From: an uncultured Planctomycetaceae bacterium
GTDB lineage: Bacteria; Planctomycetota; Planctomycetia; Pirellulales; Thermoguttaceae
DNA: 12,355 nt
Direction of reading: 5' to 3'
Assembly: GCA_947307005.1 (NCBI GenBank)
Contig: CAMZHY010000059.1
Location: forward strand, 1-12,355
In this document: positions 1-5,620 of the stretch, piece after piece
How the letters are laid out: every line of letters starts with the position of its first letter
Position numbering within the stretch: position 1 is the stretch's first letter
Translations under genes and position numbers: made by a program
Notes under the pieces: generated by a model
The model's input: the letters and a program-made list of their open reading frames with translations, nothing else
The model's database searches: none
What the model was told of the DNA's origin: nothing

Positions 1-24
1 GTCTCTTTGTTGGAAAAAAACGTC

Positions 25-46
25 AAAAAATCTTTGGCTCCAAAGA
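25..46 (-). terminator. Rho-independent terminator of the enolase/sialidase operon
   Basis: Read on the minus strand just after the stop of the sialidase-like gene, TCTTTGG and CCAAAGA (31-37 and 40-46) form a 7-bp stem, followed directly by six U residues (25-30) and, after a short gap, a second U run (14-20). This is a textbook intrinsic terminator and marks the 3' end of the two-gene operon. Confidence 0.9.
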
Positions 47-50
47 GCTT

Positions 51-1256
51 TTACGGTTTAACGTATCCCGTCGCTTTGTTGACGAGGATTTTAAGTCGCG
101 AATCGGGACTGACGATCTTCCCGGCGACGACGTCGTCTTCATGGAATCGCGCGACGTAGATTTCCTTCGCGCCGTAGCGTTCGAAATCGTACGCGACGAA
201 AATCGTCCCGTCTTCCGCCTGACCTCCGTCGGGATAGGAGACCTGATTGCGCTCGTCGAGGACGAGCCCGGCGCTCCACGTCGCGCCGTCGTCCGTCGAA
301 ATGAACGCCGTCATTTGCGAGCGGCCCGAGTCTTTGTCGATCGCGCCGTTCTTCACGAGAAGGAGCGCGCCCGAGCGGAGCCGCCGGACGAAGAAGCGCG
401 ACGACGTGTGCTTGATCGCCGACTCGCGCCAAGGGGACCACGTTCGTCCGCCGTCGGTCGAAGTCGACTCGCCGATTCCCTTCGTCGTGCGATTCAGAAT
501 CCAGAAGGAGCCGTCCTTCTTCTCGACGATATTATGCTCGTCAAAGATCGAGACGTCGCGCGGAACTTCGACGCGCCCGTAGAAATCGAGCGTCGCGCCC
601 TTGTCGGTCGAAAGATAGACGTCGGCGCCGCGGAGCGCTTCGTCGAGTTTATAGAACGAATCCTGACGCCAGATCGCGACGGGAAAGAGCCAGCGTCCTT
701 TGGAATCCGCGATCGGCTTGCACATCATGATCCCGTTGCAGAGACGCCGCGGCGCGGACCATTCCGCGTCGACGCCCTTCTCCGGCTCCGTCGTCGTCGT
801 CGCCCAGACGCCGACGCGCCCGTCCCAGATGCTGAGCGGGAAATCCTCGCGGAACTCGCCCTGAGACCAGAAGAGCCACAGCTTGCCGTCGGGGTCGCTC
901 CAGATCGTCGCGTCGAACGCGCGGACGCGGTCGGCGGGGTCGATCGCAAAGATCGGCGCCGACCATGTTTCGCCGCGGTCGCCGCTGTAGGAGAGGAGGA
1001 CGTAGTTCTCGCCGCATTCCGTCGTTCCTCCGGAATACCAGCACGACCAGAGTCCGCCCCTTGCGTCGACCTCAAGACTCGAGATCCCCTGCCAAACGCG
1101 GTTCGCGTCGGAATATTTCTCGGGAACGGGGCGCAGGACGTCGGGGGGCGCGAGAGGATCGACGACCGTCGTCGCGTCGTCGGCAAACGCAACCCTCGAA
1201 AAAAGAACCGCCCCGCAGAGTAACGCGGAAAAAAACGCGACCAAAAACCGTCTCAT
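51..1256 (-). CDS. Exported sialidase-like BNR/Asp-box six-bladed propeller protein
   Basis: The 401-residue protein starts with a signal peptide (basic MRR, hydrophobic core about 4-20, likely cleavage after AFA at 25), so it acts outside the cytoplasm. Four Asp-box motifs of the S-x-D-x-G-x-T-W type lie at 91-98, 216-223 (degenerate, ending in L), 266-273 and 320-327, the hallmark of the sialidase/BNR propeller. Length matches a single-domain member. A late Tyr (341, in YPDGG) and Arg residues at 291-292 sit where sialidase catalytic residues are expected, but the classical F/Y-R-I-P motif near the N terminus is absent; a WQGISSLE segment (55-62) stands in its place. The fold is therefore well supported, while cleavage of sialic acid is only inferred. 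The start has a strong Shine-Dalgarno AAGGAGG (1263-1269) six bases upstream. It is the second gene of an operon with the enolase-superfamily enzyme and ends at a strong terminator. Confidence 0.85.
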   Translation of the reverse strand: MRRFLVAFFSALLCGAVLFSRVAFADDATTVVDPLAPPDVLRPVPEKYSDANRVWQGISSLEVDARGGLWSCWYSGGTTECGENYVLLSYSGDRGETWSAPIFAIDPADRVRAFDATIWSDPDGKLWLFWSQGEFREDFPLSIWDGRVGVWATTTTEPEKGVDAEWSAPRRLCNGIMMCKPIADSKGRWLFPVAIWRQDSFYKLDEALRGADVYLSTDKGATLDFYGRVEVPRDVSIFDEHNIVEKKDGSFWILNRTTKGIGESTSTDGGRTWSPWRESAIKHTSSRFFVRRLRSGALLLVKNGAIDKDSGRSQMTAFISTDDGATWSAGLVLDERNQVSYPDGGQAEDGTIFVAYDFERYGAKEIYVARFHEDDVVAGKIVSPDSRLKILVNKATGYVKP

Positions 1257-1299
1257 GGCAATCCTCCTTCGGGGCTTTTCCGTTGGTCGAACGACAATG

Positions 1300-2460
1300 T
1301 TAAACGTTGATTTCGAACTTATCGAGAACGTATTTCGACGCTTCCTCGAGATTCGGCTCGGCGCCGAGGCCCGGCTCGTCCCAGAGTTCGACGAATCGGA
1401 ACGAGCGCGGGGGTCGTTTCTTCTCCTCGTCGCCCGGCTCTTCGATTAGGATCGGCTGGAGTTCCGGGACAAGATCGTATTCGAGAAGCTCGCCGAAGCG
1501 CAGATAGTCGGTCGGATAGCTCGAGCCCGACGCGGCGGCGACCGCCAAGACGGCGCGCCACGCCAGCGACGATCCGAGTTCGAAACCGGAATAGACGTTG
1601 ATCCCGTTCGTCTTCGCGTACGTCGCGATATCGACCGCGTTCCCAAGGCCGCCGACGCGGCCGGGCTTGAGGCAGACAAATTTGCACGATTCGAGGTCGA
1701 ACGCGATTTTCGCGTCCTCGAAGGAAGTAATCGACTCGTCGAGGCAGATCGGGGTCCGCAACGTGTCTTTGAGCATCGCGTGCGCGACGAAATCGCGAGG
1801 ATTGAGCGGCTGTTCGACGCACGTCAGGAAGAAGTCGTCCATCCGGAAGATCGTGTCGGCGTGCGCCTCCATGTCGAGCCCGCCTTCGACGTCGACTTGC
1901 AACTGGAGCCACGCGGGCGAGTCAAGGCGCGCGAAGTTGAGAACCTGAACGTCCCAGCCGGGACGCATTTTAAGCGTGACGCGCGCGAACTGATCTTCGA
2001 CGGCGCGCGACAGTTCCTTGAAGAAAACCTCGCGCTCGACGGAGCGGTCGAAGGTCAGCCCGAGTTTGATCGGTTTCTTTTCGCCGCCGAGCGTCTTCCA
2101 GAGCGGCTCGCCGCGGAGCTTCGCGTTAAGATCCTGCCACGCGATTTCAATCGCCGCTTTCGCGCAGTTGTTCCCCTTGATCGGCGCGAACGCCTCCTCG
2201 AGCGCGTTCGCGGTCGAGACCGCCTTAAGATCGGCGAGAATCGGCGCGACGCAATCGCGCAGCGTCAGATACGTCGCCCCGGACCATTCCGACGTCAGAA
2301 TCGGACTCGCGCCCGGCGCGACCTCGGACCACCCGGAAACGCCTTCGCCGACAAGCCGCAACACGACGGTCTCGCTAAAACGCGTCGGCGCGTCGGCAAA
2401 CCGAAATTCCTTCTTCAGCGGGATACGGACAAGATAACCTTCAATTCGTTCAATACGCAT
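1300..2460 (-). CDS. Enolase-superfamily enzyme, N-succinylamino acid racemase / o-succinylbenzoate synthase-like
   Basis: This 386-residue cytoplasmic protein has the capping domain (about 1-125) and the TIM barrel of the muconate lactonizing enzyme subgroup. Expected metal ligands are present: D190 (VDVEGG), E216 (VEQPL) and D241 (LDES). The barrel lysine K265 in CLKPGRVGG matches the second catalytic lysine of o-succinylbenzoate synthase and N-succinylamino acid racemase. On the other face the usual K-x-K is T162-L-K164, before the conserved RPGWD, so the first lysine is lost; the usual D-A-N is D-V-E. The reaction is thus uncertain: dipeptide or acylamino acid epimerase, or o-succinylbenzoate synthase. 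No other menaquinone gene is in view. I chose ATG at 2458-2460 over an in-frame TTG at 2467-2469, because the GGAG at 2471-2474 sits 10 bases before the ATG but only 1 base before the TTG. The sialidase-like gene starts 43 bases after its stop, implying co-transcription. Confidence 0.85.
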   Translation of the reverse strand: MRIERIEGYLVRIPLKKEFRFADAPTRFSETVVLRLVGEGVSGWSEVAPGASPILTSEWSGATYLTLRDCVAPILADLKAVSTANALEEAFAPIKGNNCAKAAIEIAWQDLNAKLRGEPLWKTLGGEKKPIKLGLTFDRSVEREVFFKELSRAVEDQFARVTLKMRPGWDVQVLNFARLDSPAWLQLQVDVEGGLDMEAHADTIFRMDDFFLTCVEQPLNPRDFVAHAMLKDTLRTPICLDESITSFEDAKIAFDLESCKFVCLKPGRVGGLGNAVDIATYAKTNGINVYSGFELGSSLAWRAVLAVAAASGSSYPTDYLRFGELLEYDLVPELQPILIEEPGDEEKKRPPRSFRFVELWDEPGLGAEPNLEEASKYVLDKFEINV

Positions 2461-2470
2461 ATAATCCAAA

Positions 2471-2474
2471 CTCC
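2471..2474 (-). promoter_or_regulatory. Shine-Dalgarno that decides the start of the enolase-superfamily gene
   Basis: On the minus strand GGAG (within TTGGAG) lies 10 bases before the ATG at 2458-2460. The upstream in-frame TTG at 2467-2469 would leave only one base between motif and start codon, which is not usable, so the shorter protein is preferred. Confidence 0.7.
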
Positions 2475-2476
2475 AA

Positions 2477-2505
2477 GCCGCGACGTCGCGGCGGACGGCG
2501 TCCGC
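2477..2505. repeat. Two abutting inverted repeats in the operon leader
   Basis: GCCGCGACGTCGCGGC at 2477-2492 is a perfect 16-bp palindrome. It abuts a second inverted repeat, GCGGACG and CGTCCGC around a single G (2491-2505). Both lie directly upstream of the Shine-Dalgarno of the enolase gene, in its transcribed leader. They could be a protein operator or RNA hairpins controlling ribosome access. The CGACGTCG core is common in this genome's composition, so chance is possible for the core but less so for the full 16 bp. Confidence 0.5.
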
Positions 2506-2611
2506 GCTGCAGGACGGCGTTTCTCAAGGCTCGCCGTCGGCGCCAAACGTCTCGCCTCGTCGGGCGGCTTAACTTTAGTTCTGTCAAGCATGGCGTTACG
2601 CTCGGCATAAA

Positions 2612-2626
2612 CGCCCCAAAGGGGCG
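2612..2626 (-). other. Compact GC hairpin in the enolase operon leader
   Basis: CGCCCC-AAA-GGGGCG makes a 6-bp all-GC stem with a 3-nt loop. On the minus strand it is followed by UUUAU, a weak U tract. It lies about 40 nt downstream of the predicted transcription start and about 150 nt before the start codon, so it could act as an attenuator or a stabilising leader hairpin; the U tract is too short to call a terminator. Confidence 0.4.
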
Positions 2627-2644
2627 CGCGATGATTTAGAACAT

Positions 2645-2669
2645 TCGAGCGGCGACCAAAACCGCTCGA
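2645..2669. promoter_or_regulatory. Candidate operator: inverted repeat at the transcription start
   Basis: TCGAGCGG (2645-2652) and CCGCTCGA (2662-2669) are perfect 8-bp inverted arms with a 9-nt spacer. The right arm stops one base short of the minus-strand -10 box (2671-2676), so the repeat covers the expected +1 of the enolase/sialidase operon. This position is typical for repressor binding. An RNA hairpin is the alternative, but the transcript would start inside it. Confidence 0.45.
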
Positions 2670-2670
2670 T

Positions 2671-2699
2671 ATTATAATTCAGATCGAAATCGAAGTCCA
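2671..2699 (-). promoter_or_regulatory. Predicted sigma-70-type promoter of the enolase/sialidase operon
   Basis: Read on the minus strand, TATAAT (2671-2676, a full consensus -10) lies 17 bases from TGGACT (2694-2699, four of six matches to TTGACA). Predicted transcription starts near 2664, giving a leader of about 200 nt before the enolase gene. It is the only good promoter match found in the divergent region on this strand. Confidence 0.6.
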
Positions 2700-3045
2700 C
2701 GCCATGCCGTCGAGAAAAACCGTCCAAATCGCGCGGCGTTTTCACTTTGATTAACCTAAATTAGTTAGCGTCGTCCTAAACGTCGACCGTTTGTTTCCAA
2801 CGCGGCTTTGCAGGCGTTTCGCACACGATTTTCCTCTTGTCTTTTTTCTCAAATTTCGCCATAACCAATCGTAAAATCGGCGTTTTTCGGCGCGACGGCG
2901 GCGTGGGGAAGCGCGACTTCCGCCAAACGGTCTGCGGAATCGAAATGCGGCTCGACCGGACGCTCCCTTGTCGGACTTCAATGAAATTTAACAAAAAAAG
3001 CAAGAATTTGACAAAAAGACCGCAAGCGGATTTCAACTTGTGACG

Positions 3046-3059
3046 ATTGTAATAACAAT
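3046..3059. promoter_or_regulatory. Candidate operator upstream of the outer-membrane protein gene
   Basis: ATTGTAATAACAAT is a 5-bp inverted repeat (ATTGT / ACAAT) around AATA. A related half-site, ATTGTTTAT, follows at 3087-3095. Outer-membrane protein genes are often under metal or stress regulators that bind AT-rich dyads of this size. The regulator is unknown and the site is short, so this is only a candidate. Confidence 0.3.
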
Positions 3060-3107
3060 GCTGGAATTATGCGATTTTACAGTCGTATTGTTTATTCCCG
3101 TCATTTT

Positions 3108-3125
3108 CGCCCTAACGAGAGGGCG
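3108..3125 (+). other. Leader hairpin before the outer-membrane protein gene
   Basis: CGCCCT and AGGGCG form a 6-bp stem with a 6-nt loop about 100 nt before the start codon. A second, weaker stem, CCGTC/GACGG, lies at 3164-3180. There is no U tract, so these are not terminators; they may stabilise the long 5' leader of a well expressed envelope gene. Confidence 0.35.
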
Positions 3126-3223
3126 TAGCGCGTCCGTCGGCGCTTAGTTTCCGCGTTTCGCAACCGTCGCAACGAGACGGAGCGAGTCCGCGCGACGCGG
3201 CGGTTTGAACAGGGGTTATAGCA

Positions 3224-5530
3224 ATGAAGAACTTAATGAGATATTCGATCGGCGCGACGCTCGTCGCCGCGGCGTTGACGCTCCCTCAGGGCGTCTTCGC
3301 GCAGGTTCGATCGAATCCGCTGGCTTACGGAGCCGGCACGAGTCACGCGCAACGCGTCGACCGCAGGGCGCCGATTCAGAACGGCGTTTACATCGCGCCG
3401 GGCGTCGGCGTTCGAGAGGTCGCGACGCCGGTCGACGCGTACGAACGCTCCTCGTGGACGCAGGCGACGACCGAAAACGTCGCGGACGCCGAACTTAACG
3501 CCGCGGGAATGGAAAAACTCCAGCGCGAATACGACGCGAATCAGGAGCGCGCGAAAAAACACAGGACGACGCGTCCGATCAACGTCCCGGCGACGCTCGG
3601 AATGCTCAAAGACAAACCGGCGGGACAGCGCGCAAACGCCGCGGCTCAGAACGCGGTTCAACCGCAGTACCTGCAGTACGGTCCGAATCTCGCGCCCGCC
3701 CAGTCCGCGCCTAACGCTTACGTCAACGCTTCGGCGACCGGCGGATCGGCGACGCTCAATTGGGACGGCTCTACGAATCGCAACGCGCAGTACGGGCGCG
3801 TTCAAGCGTCGACTCACGCGGCCGCGCGACCTGCGACTCTCGACCCCGTCGTCCTGACGGTCGATCAAACGCAGACGCCGAGCCAGACGCCGCCGATCGT
3901 CAACACGCCGGTCGTTAACGCGCCTGTCGCCGACGCGCCTCAGTCTCTGAGCGTCACGCCTTTCCCCGAACTGCCGGACGACGCTGAAAGCTCGAATTTT
4001 GCGAACGACGTCGTCAACGAACTTCAAAACGCCGCGATCCCAGACGACGCGCCCGTCCTCGAGACGCAGGAAGTCGACGCGCCGACGATTGACGCGCCCG
4101 AGATCGACGACTCCGCCGCGTCCCTCGATTCCAACGCGGCGACCTTCGTCGCCCCCGGTTTTGACGCGACGAACGCCGAACCGTCCGTCGAGACCGTCCC
4201 CGACTCCGCGTCGGGCGACGCCGCTGAAACTCTTCAGCCCGTTCCCGAGGCGACCGCGGTTCCCGAAACAACGCCTCAAGTCGCGCCTCAGACCGCGCCT
4301 CAGACCGCGCCAAACGCGCAGACGAATCCCGAAGTTCCCGCGCCCGTCTACCGGCAATCGTATCCCATGCCGAAGAACGTGACGCCCTACGCTCCAAAGC
4401 AGGATTATCTCCTCATGCAGCCGTACTGCGCGCCTCAAGCGCAACCGCGTCCGCAGGCGATCGCCGTCCCGCAAACGCGAGGGATCCCGTCGCAGTTCGC
4501 GTATCCGGGTCAGCCGGGCTGCGCGCCTCAAGCGGCGTGTCAAATCGATCAAGCGCCGAATTGCGGAACGTACGGCGGCTACGACTCCGGCATGAATCTC
4601 GCGTACGCCGCGACCGCGGGCGTCCAGCCCGGTCTGATCTTCGGCGCCGAATGGTTCAATTGGACGACCTATATGGGAATCGCGTCCGGAACGATCCTCA
4701 ACCCGGACGGCTCCGCCAATCGCCGCAAACTTGATATTGAAAATTCCGGACTGCGCGGGCGGTTAGGATTCCGTTCGCTCGCGGGCTGGGATCTGGTCGG
4801 AACGTTTACGCTGTTCAATCAGAACGTTTCGGACGGGTTCGACGCGACGCGGTTCGCGCCGGGCGCGAGAATCGTCAATCCGCGGTCAGGCGCCTCCGTC
4901 GCGCTCGACTCCGTTTCGTCGACGTTAAAGGTCGATCTTCAGGCGATTGATCTCGAACTGGGACGCTGGAGGCAGGTCGGTCTGTGGGACTTCCGTCTCT
5001 TTGGCGGGCTCCGCTGGACGGGACTGGATCAGGAACTCGCCGATTCCGTCACGTACGCAATTTCGCCTTCCGAAGCGCTTGACGCGGAAATCGCGCTCCT
5101 CGACTCCTCCGCGCTCTTCGACGAAGACGGTTCGACGGCGTTCTCCGCCGCCGCGACGGACCCCGCTTCCGCCGAGACCGGGTTCGAGACGCGCTCGCGA
5201 CTGAACGCGTTCGGCGTCCGTCTCGGACTTGAAACGCGCGTTCCGCTCTACGGCGGTCTTGCGATCTACGGAAAGGGCGCGGGCGCGCTCTCCGCCGGTC
5301 GCGTGAAGTCGACCTTCTCCGGACTGCACGTCGGCGAACTCAGCGCCTATAAGAAGACGGAACTCACGACAAGCGTCGACGCGAGCCTCGGACTCTCTTG
5401 GCGCGTCAACGGTCTGGAAGCGCGCGCCGGCTACGAGTTCAACGGCTGGTACAACGCCGGTTACGTCGGCGGCAAGAAGACCGACTTCCTCGCCCACGGC
5501 GTCGTCGCCGGACTCGGCTACAACTACTAA
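3224..5530 (+). CDS. Exported outer-membrane beta-barrel protein with long Pro/Ala-rich linker (Lpg1974/BBP7-like)
   Basis: The 768-residue protein has a signal peptide (core about 8-20, likely cleavage VFA-Q after 26). Residues about 27-200 are mature N-terminal sequence with a short helical stretch (91-113). Residues about 200-440 are low in complexity, rich in Pro, Ala, Gln and Asp, with repeats such as APQTAPQTAP, and probably unstructured. Four cysteines (402, 433, 439, 447) precede the C-terminal domain. Residues about 463-768 alternate polar and hydrophobic residues with many Gly and aromatics (GLIFGAEWFNW, FRLFGGLRWTGLDQEL, LAIYGKGAGALSAGR) and end in Tyr, as outer-membrane barrels do. 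These segments recall the Lpg1974 pore-forming and planctomycetal BBP7 barrels; the choice between them is uncertain. ATG at 3224 has AGGGG eight bases upstream. It is the only plus-strand gene and is monocistronic, ending at a strong terminator. A structural or porin role is inferred. Confidence 0.8.
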   Translation: MKNLMRYSIGATLVAAALTLPQGVFAQVRSNPLAYGAGTSHAQRVDRRAPIQNGVYIAPGVGVREVATPVDAYERSSWTQATTENVADAELNAAGMEKLQREYDANQERAKKHRTTRPINVPATLGMLKDKPAGQRANAAAQNAVQPQYLQYGPNLAPAQSAPNAYVNASATGGSATLNWDGSTNRNAQYGRVQASTHAAARPATLDPVVLTVDQTQTPSQTPPIVNTPVVNAPVADAPQSLSVTPFPELPDDAESSNFANDVVNELQNAAIPDDAPVLETQEVDAPTIDAPEIDDSAASLDSNAATFVAPGFDATNAEPSVETVPDSASGDAAETLQPVPEATAVPETTPQVAPQTAPQTAPNAQTNPEVPAPVYRQSYPMPKNVTPYAPKQDYLLMQPYCAPQAQPRPQAIAVPQTRGIPSQFAYPGQPGCAPQAACQIDQAPNCGTYGGYDSGMNLAYAATAGVQPGLIFGAEWFNWTTYMGIASGTILNPDGSANRRKLDIENSGLRGRLGFRSLAGWDLVGTFTLFNQNVSDGFDATRFAPGARIVNPRSGASVALDSVSSTLKVDLQAIDLELGRWRQVGLWDFRLFGGLRWTGLDQELADSVTYAISPSEALDAEIALLDSSALFDEDGSTAFSAAATDPASAETGFETRSRLNAFGVRLGLETRVPLYGGLAIYGKGAGALSAGRVKSTFSGLHVGELSAYKKTELTTSVDASLGLSWRVNGLEARAGYEFNGWYNAGYVGGKKTDFLAHGVVAGLGYNY
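4283..4311 (+). repeat. Short in-frame tandem repeat in the linker
   Basis: Two full copies and a partial third copy of the 12-bp unit GCGCCTCAGACC encode the APQT repeats of the disordered linker. Near-copies of the same Pro-rich coding theme surround it (3890-3940). The in-frame unit suggests slippage-driven length variation between strains. Confidence 0.6.
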
Positions 5531-5548
5531 CGGCGACGTCGCCGCTAA

Positions 5549-5574
5549 AACCGCCAACGCGAAAGCGCGCGGTT
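5549..5574 (+). other. GNRA-capped hairpin after the outer-membrane protein stop codon
   Basis: AACCGC (5549-5554) pairs with GCGGTT (5569-5574), and inside it CGC-GAAA-GCG (5558-5567) forms a GNRA tetraloop stem, with a small asymmetric bulge between the two stems. It sits between the stop codon and the terminator and may protect the 3' end of the mRNA from exonucleases. A 14-bp palindrome, CGGCGACGTCGCCG, lies just before it at 5531-5544. Confidence 0.45.
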
Positions 5575-5578
5575 AAAC

Positions 5579-5618
5579 AAAAGCTCCAGTTCCACCCCTG
5601 TGACTGGAGCTTTTTCAT
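5579..5618. terminator. Bidirectional intrinsic terminator between convergent genes
   Basis: AAAAGCTCCAGT (5579-5590) and ACTGGAGCTTTT (5603-5614) form a perfect 12-bp stem with a 12-nt loop. On the plus strand the stem runs into TTTTTCATTTTTA; on the minus strand the A-rich left arm gives TTTTGTTT. It ends the outer-membrane protein gene and, from the other side, the 1259-residue repeat protein gene, whose stop is at 5621. Confidence 0.9.
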
Positions 5619-5620
5619 TT

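Larger units (their letters stand above)
2700..3223. other. Non-coding divergent control region upstream of the outer-membrane protein gene
   Basis: Together with the leader described separately, about 760 bases between the two divergent genes hold no credible gene. Base composition becomes clearly AT-richer than in the flanking genes, with A and T runs near 2840-2850 and 2990-3020. Short open frames exist on both strands but start at TTG codons without Shine-Dalgarno sites and match nothing I know. A TTGACA at 3008-3013 is a possible -35 for the plus-strand gene, but the sequence 15-19 bases on has no good -10, so I do not call a promoter. Confidence 0.6.

Noticed and set aside
141..1223. 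Open frame of 360 codons on the plus strand
   Set aside because: It lies wholly opposite the sialidase-like gene, is extremely Arg-rich with no recognisable motif, and has no ribosome-binding site. The minus-strand protein has a signal peptide and Asp-boxes.
2461..2469. TTG start extending the enolase-superfamily protein by three residues
   Set aside because: The Shine-Dalgarno motif would be one base from the TTG; the ATG at 2460 has proper spacing and gives the usual family N terminus.
3008..3036. TTGACA as -35 of the barrel gene
   Set aside because: The hexamer is perfect, but no acceptable -10 lies 15-19 bases downstream (the best is TTTCAA), so no promoter is called.
2751..3043. Small open frames on both strands in the divergent intergenic region
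   Set aside because: They lack Shine-Dalgarno sites, at least one begins at TTG, they overlap each other on opposite strands, and the base composition is that of non-coding DNA.
3233..4552. Minus-strand open frame of 439 codons
   Set aside because: It is opposite the barrel gene, its translation is nearly all Arg, Val, Asp and Gly, and the plus-strand protein has a signal peptide, start site and terminator.
5531..5544. Palindrome CGGCGACGTCGCCG as a specific regulatory site
   Set aside because: It lies just after a stop codon between convergent ends, and GACGTC-centred strings are frequent in this sequence, including inside coding regions.
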